DNA of 5,813 nt from an uncultured Rhodopirellula sp. (lineage in GTDB: Bacteria; Planctomycetota; Planctomycetia; Pirellulales; Pirellulaceae), in NCBI GenBank assembly GCA_913061385.1, contig CAJXTM010000292.1:1-5813 (forward strand), read 5' to 3'. Each line of letters starts with the position of its first letter. Within the stretch, counting starts at the first letter, position 1. The translations under genes were made by a program, and so were the position numbers. Positions 1 through 5,813 of this stretch are shown here, one piece after another. The notes under the pieces are model-generated. The model was not told the origin of the DNA, ran no database searches, and worked only from the letters and a program-made list of their open reading frames with translations.

Positions 1-46
1 AGATCAGCCTCGGTCTCGTGGGCTCGGAGATGTGTATAAGAGACAG
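1..46 (+). other. Residual Nextera i7-side adapter (synthetic)
   Basis: This is not genomic DNA. Positions 1-4 (AGAT) match the end of the Illumina P7 primer, 5-12 (CAGCCTCG) sit where the i7 index belongs and match the N710 index as I remember it, 13-27 are the i7-side Nextera read-primer segment GTCTCGTGGGCTCGG, and 28-46 are the 19-bp Tn5 mosaic end. The order and spacing are exactly those of a Nextera library molecule. Genomic sequence starts at 47. Any reading frame that runs through this stretch, such as the one starting Met-Cys-Ile-Arg-Asp at position 30, is an artefact. Confidence 0.98.
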
Positions 47-396
47 ATGGAATACTCGGTACCAACGCTCTCTTGGCCACGCTAACTCGCGAACCCCTCC
101 TGCTCGGGGTCGGCGGAACGCTTCAGCAACCAGACGTTAGCATCAAGGGCAGAAAGGGCTTAATGCAATCAGTAGGTAGCCTGCTTGAGTCCGCCGCAAA
201 GGATGCCGATGAATTGGGAGCCGAAGATGTTGGAAGCGTACTTTCAGAACTGTTTGGTGAGGTACTGAACATTGCGAAGGAGCGTTCTGAAAAGACAATG
301 GATTCTGACTTCAACAGCGTTCCACGCACTGAACCCCCGTCTTCCGACACTGGTGGCACTCCATTCCTTACGCCTCTAAGGCGAAAAACCCCGTAA
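47..396 (+). CDS. 3' fragment of an unidentified gene, possibly AsmA/TamB-like C-terminus
   Basis: The frame is open from the first genomic base (first full codon 49) to TAA at 394-396, giving about 115 residues. The only upstream stop (37-39) lies in adapter, so this is a gene truncated at its 5' end by the fragment boundary. The TTG at 73 need not be the true start. Near the beginning is a hydrophobic beta-like stretch followed by GVGGTLQQPDVSIKG. A GTL-x-x-P segment close to the C-terminus is typical of AsmA/TamB-like envelope proteins, in which it ends a run of beta strands. An amphipathic helix-rich stretch follows (SVGSLLESAAKDADELG onward), then a polar Pro/Ser/Thr-rich tail ending in basic residues. 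The opposite-strand frame here is Ser-rich and looks like a shadow. That this is a real coding end is fairly likely; the family assignment is a weak inference from one motif. Confidence 0.55.
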
Positions 397-565
397 CGCA
401 GGAACTTTCCGAGACGCGGTCAGGCAAACGAAATCAGTGGTGTGCAACAACCGTCACCACACCGCACATCGGTGCCGTGACCTTCTGCCCCTGCGAACCA
501 CTCTGGCTCGTCTGCCCGGTTGCATGGCACATTACTGAACCGAGCAACATACCTATCGGATCTGG
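397..565. other. Convergent intergenic region, no clear terminator
   Basis: This gap separates the 3' ends of the truncated plus-strand gene and the minus-strand pilT-like gene, where a bidirectional terminator would be expected. The best hairpin I find pairs 437-444 with 458-465 (8 pairs including one G-T, 13-base loop). It has no T-run on either side, so it does not look like an intrinsic terminator. No open frame here resembles a protein. Confidence 0.5.
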
Positions 566-1660
566 TTATCGAAACAATTGCCGAGGGTCAGTTGCGTACT
601 GCAGAGCAATCTCCTCAGTGATTCTGCCATCCCGCATGAGCTCCGCAAGCGAATCGTCTAAACTTAACATTCCATCTTTTCGTCCGGCTAAGATTGCCGT
701 TTCGAGAGTGTCAGTTCTTCCGTTTTTCAATCCTGCCGCAACAGCATTACTCCGCAGAACTACCTCCAAAGCAAGTTCTCTGCGGTCGCCGGGTACCGAA
801 CTGGGTACCAAGTGCTGACACACAATGGCTCTCAGACTTGCTGCCAACATTGTCTGTGTCTCATTTTGCTTTGAAGGTGGAAACAGGTCCCACAGCCTCG
901 TGATGGCTCCCTTTGCGTCTCGAGAGTGAAGGGTAGACATGACGAGGTGTCCTGTTTCTGCAGCACTCATAGCAATCTGAGCGGTCTCCGCGTCCCGAAT
1001 CTCACCGACCAGAATGATATCTGGGTCTTGCCGCAGCGCAAAACGCAGCCCGCTGGCAAAACTCTTCACATCCCGACCCACTTCTCGCTGCGTGATTAAT
1101 GATTTCCCAATCGCCGGGAATTGAAACTCAACGGGATCCTCGATCGTCACCACCCTCTTACCACCTTGCTTTGCAAGCTTATCCAAAATCATCGCCATTG
1201 ACGTCGTTTTTCCCGAGCCTGTCACACCCGAAAAAATGATCAACCCATTCCGAAACGAAGCAAGTCGGTCTGCCAGTCTAACCGGGAAGTTACACTCCAG
1301 TAGGTCTGGGATTTCGCTTGGAATCACGCGTATGCACGCACCAACAGCATCACCACTGTAAAACAGGTTGCCTCGAAACCGTCGGCTTCCGAGACTCTGC
1401 CGCTCAATTCCAGAAACTTCTTGATTGGCATGAAGCACGAACGCAAAGTCTAAATTTCGCTCTTTAGCAAATGTCTCATACTGCTCGGGAGAACATATCG
1501 TTCTCAAGCAAGTGTCGATGTCAGCGCTCGTGAGTAGCCGTTCCGAGATGGGTACCAGTTCCCCATGTTCACGCCTGATGGGAGGATACCCTGCCACGAG
1601 ATGAACATCCGAAGCAATTAATTCAGCGGCCTGCATTAACCAATCAGCCAAATTCTCCAC
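566..1660 (-). CDS. pilT: PilT-like type IV pilus retraction ATPase
   Basis: This encodes a secretion-superfamily hexameric ATPase of the PilT group, which in known systems depolymerises type IV pili from the cytoplasmic base and powers twitching. From the GTG at 1660 it has 364 residues, close to the usual PilT length. The N-terminal PAS-like domain opens with the family's ASDxHL motif (residues 16-21). The core carries Walker A GVTGSGKT (145-152), Asp box TIEDPVEF (172-179), Walker B DPDIILVGEIRD (212-223, catalytic Glu220) and His box TGHLVMSTLH (236-245). The C-terminal segment GMLSLDDSLAELMRDGRI fits the PilT tail. I chose GTG 1660 because GGAG lies six bases upstream (1667-1670) and homology starts there. 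The frame extends to a TTG at 1777, but those 39 extra residues look unlike PilT. Two oddities: the AIRAG motif reads AVAAG (306-310), and about 16 extra residues sit at 78-93. It lies behind the kinase gene on the same strand, perhaps in one operon. The family is sure; its role as a true retraction motor, rather than a PilT paralogue, is not. Confidence 0.93.
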   Translation of the reverse strand: MENLADWLMQAAELIASDVHLVAGYPPIRREHGELVPISERLLTSADIDTCLRTICSPEQYETFAKERNLDFAFVLHANQEVSGIERQSLGSRRFRGNLFYSGDAVGACIRVIPSEIPDLLECNFPVRLADRLASFRNGLIIFSGVTGSGKTTSMAMILDKLAKQGGKRVVTIEDPVEFQFPAIGKSLITQREVGRDVKSFASGLRFALRQDPDIILVGEIRDAETAQIAMSAAETGHLVMSTLHSRDAKGAITRLWDLFPPSKQNETQTMLAASLRAIVCQHLVPSSVPGDRRELALEVVLRSNAVAAGLKNGRTDTLETAILAGRKDGMLSLDDSLAELMRDGRITEEIALQYATDPRQLFR

Positions 1661-1833
1661 ACTCGTCTCCGTCCTAACACTTCCGTAAACAACCGGGGTC
1701 TTAACGACATTGAATAAAGTCGTCGCACGCCACTCACACTTCCGACGGGGAACAGCACGTTTTGCACAACGCCTCAACTGCTAATACAACCCATCGCTCG
1801 CGATTAAGTTCCGCTGTTGACGGCTTGGCATTC
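1661..1833 (-). other. Kinase-pilT intergenic gap
   Basis: These 173 bases separate the kinase stop from the preferred pilT start. They contain the GGAG ribosome-binding site of pilT (1667-1670) and a short inverted repeat ATCGC-TC-GCGAT at 1793-1804, too tight to form a good hairpin. I find neither a convincing promoter nor a T-tailed terminator reading leftward, which is compatible with read-through from the kinase gene. If pilT began at the TTG at 1777 the gap would be only 56 bases. Confidence 0.4.
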
Positions 1834-3744
1834 TTACTTCACACCAAGTTCGGAATTTGAATTCGCATCAGCGGGTGCTTCTGTTTTGCTTTTTTTCAAC
1901 AATTCCACACTCGCTTCAAATTCGCTGAGCTGTTTCGTCGCTTCATCTACTGCAGGCTTCGCCCAGTCAATTTCCCCAAAGATATCAACGATACCCTTGA
2001 GTTCTTTCCGCACCCGCGATGGATCGTCAGTCTCCATAACTTGACGAATTCGATTCAAGAGTTTTTCAGCACGCGTATCAATCACGTTCAATGGAGCGCG
2101 TTCGAGCAAGCGTTGCTGCTCATGTTTCGCAAGAGTGATCAACTCACTTAATTCATCCTGAGTGCCCTCCGCTCCGGAATCATACACGTTCAGCCATTCC
2201 TCGATTCGCCCTGCCGCTTGCGTCGGATTCAACTCTCGATCCTGCATGACTTTGAGGAAACTTTCCTCATCCGGAGTGAGGTCCGTGATGCCGAGTTTAC
2301 TTTGTGCATTCATCCGCTTGAGAATACCTCGCAATCTCACGCTGAACTGCAAATCCTCGACTTCGGTAAGTCGTGCATCCTCTGGATACAACTGCAAGAA
2401 CGCTTGGATTGCGGCAGTATCCCCAGAAATTGCTCGCAGATAAAGATCATCAGGTGAGGGGACTCGCATCGCCCAGAAAAACAAAGCGAGTCCGAAGATG
2501 AGAGTTGCCCCCATCGCGATAATTTTGGCCAGCCTGATCCAAGTTCGATCCGACTCGGTCTCACGTTCTGCGAATACGCCGGAATTTGAATGGGAATCAG
2601 TAACGGTCTGAAAGTGTGTATTGGATATGAGCTCTTCTTGAACTTGTTCTTGACCCTCAATCAAACGCGTCGGCCCGACATTTCCGACCGACATTACTGT
2701 AGGTTCCTCGGGGCTCATGATGATCAAGTCATCAGAGGGTGATGCCAGGCTTCCATCATCGGAAGTAGCATCGTTTCCGACTACCAGTGCCGTACGATCC
2801 CCAAAACCTGTGTCGTTACTAACGTCAGTAGCACTGGGTTTAACTTCTTGTTTTTCGTTCGCACTCGTGCCAGGAGTTTCCTCCGTTGGACAGGTCTCCG
2901 ATGAAACGGTTTGAATCCGCTCCAACCCTGCCTTCATCGCCTTCAGGCGATTCATGACCGCTAATGCGGTTGGCGGTCGTTCCTGAGGATCTTTTTCTAA
3001 CAGTTCGTGAATCAGTTCAACCAATTCCGTCGGTACGTCAGGTTGGATCAAGTCAATGGGAACCGGACGGTCTCGTTGCAATGCATTGATTACTTGGGTG
3101 ACGTTCTTGCCCGTGAAGGGGGCCCGACCGGCCAGCATCGCATACATCACGCTTCCTAACGCATACAGATCCGTCCGCTGCGTAATCCCTTCGCTTGTGG
3201 CCTGTTCAGGGGCCATGTAATCAGCAGTCCCAAGCAACGAACCAGCAACCGTGTTGGAGTCCCCAAAGATCTTTGCGATTCCAAAGTCAACAAGTTTTAC
3301 CTGCCAATTTTCATCCACGACCAAGTTTGCAGGCTTTAGGTCGCGGTGAATCACACCAATATCGTGTGCGTGCTTCAATGCACCACAGATTTGGATAGCG
3401 ACCTCGATTGTCCTCTGCCAGTCAAGCCGTTTTTCGCGTTTGATCACCTTCTGAAGTGAGTCTCCACGAACCAGTTCCATTGAGTAGAACAGGTGTCCCT
3501 GTTCTTCCCCAAAGCCGTATATCCGCACGATTCCATGATGGGACAGGCACTGCAGGCTCTTAATTTCTGCATCAAAACGGCGTCGAAACTTGGATTCATC
3601 GGCGACGCTATCTGAGATCAGTTTTACGGCTACGGCTTGCTTTGTCTTCTCATGGACCGCCGCAAAAACGGTCCCCATCCCCCCGCGACCAAGCGGTTTG
3701 CCAATTCGGTAGGGACCTAGAAACTCGAAGGGAGGTGCACTCAT
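1834..3744 (-). CDS. Membrane-anchored Hanks-type Ser/Thr protein kinase
   Basis: This 636-residue protein has a PknB-like cytoplasmic kinase domain at about residues 9-268 with every catalytic element intact: Gly-rich loop GRGGMG (19-24), ATP-anchoring Lys41 in VAVK, helix-C Glu60, HRDLKPAN (133-140, catalytic Asp135), DFG (153-155), APE (178-180), and DLYALGSVMY around Asp192. The activation loop has phosphorylatable Thr165, Ser169 and Thr173. An acidic, Ser/Thr-rich and probably disordered linker (about 275-400) leads to one membrane helix at about 404-426. The remaining 210 residues should lie outside the membrane. They are hydrophilic and helical, contain no PASTA motif or cysteine, and show a threefold 68-residue repeat. 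ATG 3744 is right because the kinase fold begins within ten residues. It has no Shine-Dalgarno sequence, but a sigma70-like promoter precedes it. It lies upstream of the pilT-like gene and divergent from lnt. The kinase is expected to be active; its signal and substrates cannot be read from the sequence, and no phosphatase or FHA partner is present in the window. Confidence 0.95.
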   Translation of the reverse strand: MSAPPFEFLGPYRIGKPLGRGGMGTVFAAVHEKTKQAVAVKLISDSVADESKFRRRFDAEIKSLQCLSHHGIVRIYGFGEEQGHLFYSMELVRGDSLQKVIKREKRLDWQRTIEVAIQICGALKHAHDIGVIHRDLKPANLVVDENWQVKLVDFGIAKIFGDSNTVAGSLLGTADYMAPEQATSEGITQRTDLYALGSVMYAMLAGRAPFTGKNVTQVINALQRDRPVPIDLIQPDVPTELVELIHELLEKDPQERPPTALAVMNRLKAMKAGLERIQTVSSETCPTEETPGTSANEKQEVKPSATDVSNDTGFGDRTALVVGNDATSDDGSLASPSDDLIIMSPEEPTVMSVGNVGPTRLIEGQEQVQEELISNTHFQTVTDSHSNSGVFAERETESDRTWIRLAKIIAMGATLIFGLALFFWAMRVPSPDDLYLRAISGDTAAIQAFLQLYPEDARLTEVEDLQFSVRLRGILKRMNAQSKLGITDLTPDEESFLKVMQDRELNPTQAAGRIEEWLNVYDSGAEGTQDELSELITLAKHEQQRLLERAPLNVIDTRAEKLLNRIRQVMETDDPSRVRKELKGIVDIFGEIDWAKPAVDEATKQLSEFEASVELLKKSKTEAPADANSNSELGVK

Positions 3745-3782
3745 GAATGATGACGCCAGTGAGAGAGAAGCTATCGCGTTTT

Positions 3783-3811
3783 ATTCTAAACCGTTGGACG
3801 AACACCGTCAG
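3783..3811 (-). promoter_or_regulatory. Putative sigma70-like promoter of the kinase (-pilT) gene
   Basis: Read on the minus strand, CTGACG (-35, 3806-3811; 4 of 6 to consensus) and TAGAAT (-10, 3783-3788; 5 of 6) are separated by exactly 17 bases. A start of transcription near 3776 would give a leader of about 30 bases before the kinase ATG at 3744. Position and spacing fit well, but planctomycete promoters are poorly defined and matches of this quality also occur by chance. Confidence 0.4.
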
Positions 3812-3854
3812 CGCGGATTCAAACGCCATAGGATCTGTCAGATCGAGATTCCAC

Positions 3855-5600
3855 ATGGCCCGCGAAATCCCTATCATTTCTACGATGAACGACACCCATT
3901 CTAACGATTCAATCCATTCCCGCGTTACGTGGCCAGCCCTTTCCAGCATTGCCCTGCTATGGCTCGCCCAACCACCAATGCAATTATGGTGGCTCGGCTT
4001 TGTCGCGTTGGTACCGCTTCTGTACCTGATATCGTTGAAGCGCCGGCTTACAAAGCGTGATTATCTAAAAGTTTGGATTGTGCTATCCGTCTACTGGCTC
4101 GTCTCACTTCAGGGCCTGCGTCATGCACACCCGTTAATGCACGGTCCCTGGCTTGCACTAGGTGGTTATCTCGCAGTCTACCAAACGCTGTTCGTGGTAT
4201 TCTCACGATACTTGATTCATCGGGGGATTTGTGCTTTGGTTGTTATTCCTCTCGTTTGGGTGGCTCAGGAATACATTCGCAATTATCTGTTGACTGGCAT
4301 TTCAGTGCTGATGCTAGGTCACGTATTGGTCAAAGTACCGGTTCTGGTGCAGATTGCCGATCTTTTTGGAAGCTACGGTGTCAGCGCTTTCCTCGCACTC
4401 GTCAATCTTTTTGTTTGGCAGTTAATCCAACTGTGCCGCCGCCAGATCGAACGCAAAGAATTCGCTTGGGTTTTTGCCATCACGCTGACAACCAGCGTCG
4501 CAGTGGTGGCTTATGGCACCTATCGAATCAATCAGCAAACAGGCGACTCCCTGGCCAGATTTGCACTGATACAAAGAAGCGAGAAAGTTGAATACGTTCT
4601 TGATCCGGAGCGTCAAATCGAAATGTTCCAAAATTATGCCGCGTCGTCTGTGGAGGCGGCTCGTCAGACCCCCCAGATCGTTGATGCATATATCTGGCCC
4701 GAGTCGATGTATAGTGCGACCAACCCGCTTGTCTTTCTTGGTCCTGATGCCATCGTCCCGAAAGTCTACGATGTTACCCAAACAGAGTTTGAGACTGCAG
4801 CCCGCAACCAACAGTTGGCTTTCACGGAAAGATCCAGTTTCCTGCAGTCTGCGCTCCGCAGGGAACAACCTGACGCAATCCAAGCACCCGAACTGATTGT
4901 CGGCTGTGGGGTCATCGAATACGGAAAACAGCTCGACGTTTACAGCGCTGTCGTCAATATTGATGGCAACCATCAGGTCGAAACATGGTATGGCAAGACA
5001 CACTTGGTAATGTTTGGAGAGTACATTCCCATCCTACCATCGATCCCAGGCTTGAGTTCAATGGTGCCAGCCGGGATGGGGTTGCAATCCGGCGATGGCG
5101 GAAAGCTCATGCAAGTCGGCAAAACCTTGGTCGCTCCCAACGTGTGCATCGAGACAGCGGTTGAGCGTGTGGCTGTCAACCAAATGCACGAGTTCCACGC
5201 ACAGGGACAGATGCCCGATGTGATTGTGACTGTTACCAACGACGGTTGGTTCGACAACACCAGTGTGATCGCACATCATCTGCGTTGTGCGCAAATGGTG
5301 GCCATTGCGTGCCGGCGGCCAATTTTATCGGCGGCAAATAATGGACCAACTGCTTGGATTGACAGTCGAGGACAAATCGTTGAACGTTTAGAGACCGGTC
5401 AGACCGGATTCCTAATAGCCCAGCCAACCAAAGATGAGCGACTGAGTTTGGTTGTGCGAATCGGTGACTGGCCTGCTGCCGTCACTGTAATTCTCTGCGT
5501 TGCTCTCGGCATTTGCACTCGAAAGCGAGATGCAGATACACGGGTGAAAGCCTTTGCAACAACCGAACCAACAAGCAGCCACACCAAAGAACCTGCTTGA
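3855..5600 (+). CDS. lnt: Apolipoprotein N-acyltransferase
   Basis: Lnt N-acylates the amino-terminal cysteine of lipoproteins at the outer face of the cytoplasmic membrane, taking the acyl chain from a phospholipid. It is the last step after Lgt and Lsp. From ATG 3855 the protein has 581 residues (E. coli Lnt: 512). An N-terminal block of roughly seven or eight hydrophobic segments (about 26-221) precedes a nitrilase-fold domain and a final membrane helix (about 537-553). The triad is visible: Glu283 in WPES (codon 4701), Lys381 in YGKTHLVMFGEYIP (4995) and Cys431 in NVCIE (5145). The following NDGWF and NNGPTAW segments are also family hallmarks. The frame extends to ATG 3747, but that start lies two bases from the kinase start codon, overlaps its putative promoter, and uses AGA three times in 36 codons against about three in the rest of the gene. 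ATG 3885 (15 residues before the first helix) is equally possible; 3855 has a weak GAG seven bases upstream. The oddities are about 30 extra residues between Glu and Lys, and Ile after the catalytic Cys where E. coli has Tyr. Confidence 0.94.
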   Translation: MAREIPIISTMNDTHSNDSIHSRVTWPALSSIALLWLAQPPMQLWWLGFVALVPLLYLISLKRRLTKRDYLKVWIVLSVYWLVSLQGLRHAHPLMHGPWLALGGYLAVYQTLFVVFSRYLIHRGICALVVIPLVWVAQEYIRNYLLTGISVLMLGHVLVKVPVLVQIADLFGSYGVSAFLALVNLFVWQLIQLCRRQIERKEFAWVFAITLTTSVAVVAYGTYRINQQTGDSLARFALIQRSEKVEYVLDPERQIEMFQNYAASSVEAARQTPQIVDAYIWPESMYSATNPLVFLGPDAIVPKVYDVTQTEFETAARNQQLAFTERSSFLQSALRREQPDAIQAPELIVGCGVIEYGKQLDVYSAVVNIDGNHQVETWYGKTHLVMFGEYIPILPSIPGLSSMVPAGMGLQSGDGGKLMQVGKTLVAPNVCIETAVERVAVNQMHEFHAQGQMPDVIVTVTNDGWFDNTSVIAHHLRCAQMVAIACRRPILSAANNGPTAWIDSRGQIVERLETGQTGFLIAQPTKDERLSLVVRIGDWPAAVTVILCVALGICTRKRDADTRVKAFATTEPTSSHTKEPA

Positions 5601-5766
5601 CACATGTCTGATGCTTGCCAAAGAGACGCAGTTCAACACGGTTGCAAAACCAACACTCAGTAAGCATTATTCGCTGGCTGCTTTTGGGGCCGCTGCGGTG
5701 CTGTAGAGAGGCATGTGCCGGTAATACACTTCCAGGCAATAAAGCGACAAACACGTAGTGTAGAGT
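5601..5766. other. Non-coding stretch downstream of lnt
   Basis: After the lnt stop (TGA 5598-5600) I see no credible gene on either strand and no T-tailed hairpin. The only small structure is GGTT-GCAA-AACC, a 4-bp stem with a GNRA-type loop, near 5640-5651. The next gene, if there is one, lies beyond the fragment end. A minus-strand frame entering from the right starts inside the adapter and is an artefact. Confidence 0.5.
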
Positions 5767-5813
5767 CTGTCTCTTATACACATCTGACGCTGCCGACGAC
5801 TCCTTACGTGTAG
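5767..5813 (-). other. Residual Nextera i5-side adapter (synthetic)
   Basis: This is the reverse complement of the other Nextera arm. 5767-5785 is the Tn5 mosaic end, 5786-5799 (GACGCTGCCGACGA) is the i5-side read-primer segment, 5800-5807 is an index that reads GTAAGGAG on the opposite strand (S505 as I remember it), and 5808-5813 (GTGTAG) begins the P5 primer complement. Together with the left end this makes a complete dual-indexed library molecule around the insert. Confidence 0.98.

Noticed and set aside
28..46. Tn5/IS50 transposon end
   Set aside because: The 19-bp mosaic end is flanked by Nextera primer and index sequence, not by IS50 or transposase DNA; it is library adapter.
123..359. 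Minus-strand 78-residue frame opposite the first gene
   Set aside because: It is Ser-rich with no recognisable motif, while the plus-strand frame has protein-like character; a shadow frame.
437..465. Hairpin in the convergent gap as an intrinsic terminator
   Set aside because: The stem is moderate with a 13-base loop and no T-run follows on either strand.
1661..1777. N-terminal extension of PilT to TTG 1777
   Set aside because: It has no similarity to PilT and no ribosome-binding site that I can see, whereas GTG 1660 has GGAG at ideal spacing right where homology begins.
58..4015. Five GGTACC palindromes (58, 792, 804, 1551, 4010), more than the one or two expected
   Set aside because: Counts are small, three of the five fall in ordinary pilT/lnt codons, and no restriction-modification gene is present to give them meaning.
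4422..5003. Minus-strand 193-residue frame inside lnt
   Set aside because: It lies wholly antisense to the well-supported lnt catalytic domain and has no recognisable motifs; length alone is not support.
5482..5781. Minus-strand 99-residue frame beginning MYKRQ
   Set aside because: Its start codon and first residues are translated from the Tn5 mosaic end, and the rest is antisense to the lnt 3' end.

Overview
This window is one assembled DNA fragment of bacterial origin with leftover Illumina Nextera (Tn5 tagmentation) adapter at both ends. Positions 1-46 and 5767-5813 are synthetic, so the biological insert is 47-5766 (5,720 bp). Base composition is roughly half G+C by eye. The gene content (a large membrane-anchored Hanks-type Ser/Thr kinase with a helical C-terminal region, a PilT-type ATPase and a diderm lipoprotein acyltransferase) and the style of the kinase tail and the acyltransferase suggest a planctomycete. 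That placement is from memory of such proteins, not from a search.

Layout, left to right. 47-396 (+) is the 3' end of a gene cut off by the fragment end; its product has a short GTL-x-x-P segment reminiscent of AsmA/TamB-like C-termini. 397-565 is a gap between convergent genes. On the minus strand lie a PilT-like retraction ATPase (566-1660) and, upstream of it, a 636-residue transmembrane Ser/Thr kinase (1834-3744). The two are co-directional and may form an operon, kinase first. Divergent from the kinase is apolipoprotein N-acyltransferase, lnt (best start 3855, end 5600). The divergent region 3745-3854 holds a good sigma70-like promoter facing the kinase. 5601-5766 is non-coding as far as I can see.

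Working together: Lnt completes lipoprotein maturation in the cytoplasmic membrane. The kinase would sense something outside that membrane through its C-terminal region and phosphorylate cytoplasmic targets. The PilT-like motor encoded behind it is an obvious but untested candidate target. I see no complete novel system. The points most worth checking are a threefold 68-residue repeat in the sensor part of the kinase, a PilT that has lost the arginine of the AIRAG motif, an Lnt with substitutions next to its catalytic cysteine, and the crowded divergent start region, where the longest lnt reading frame is probably wrong.
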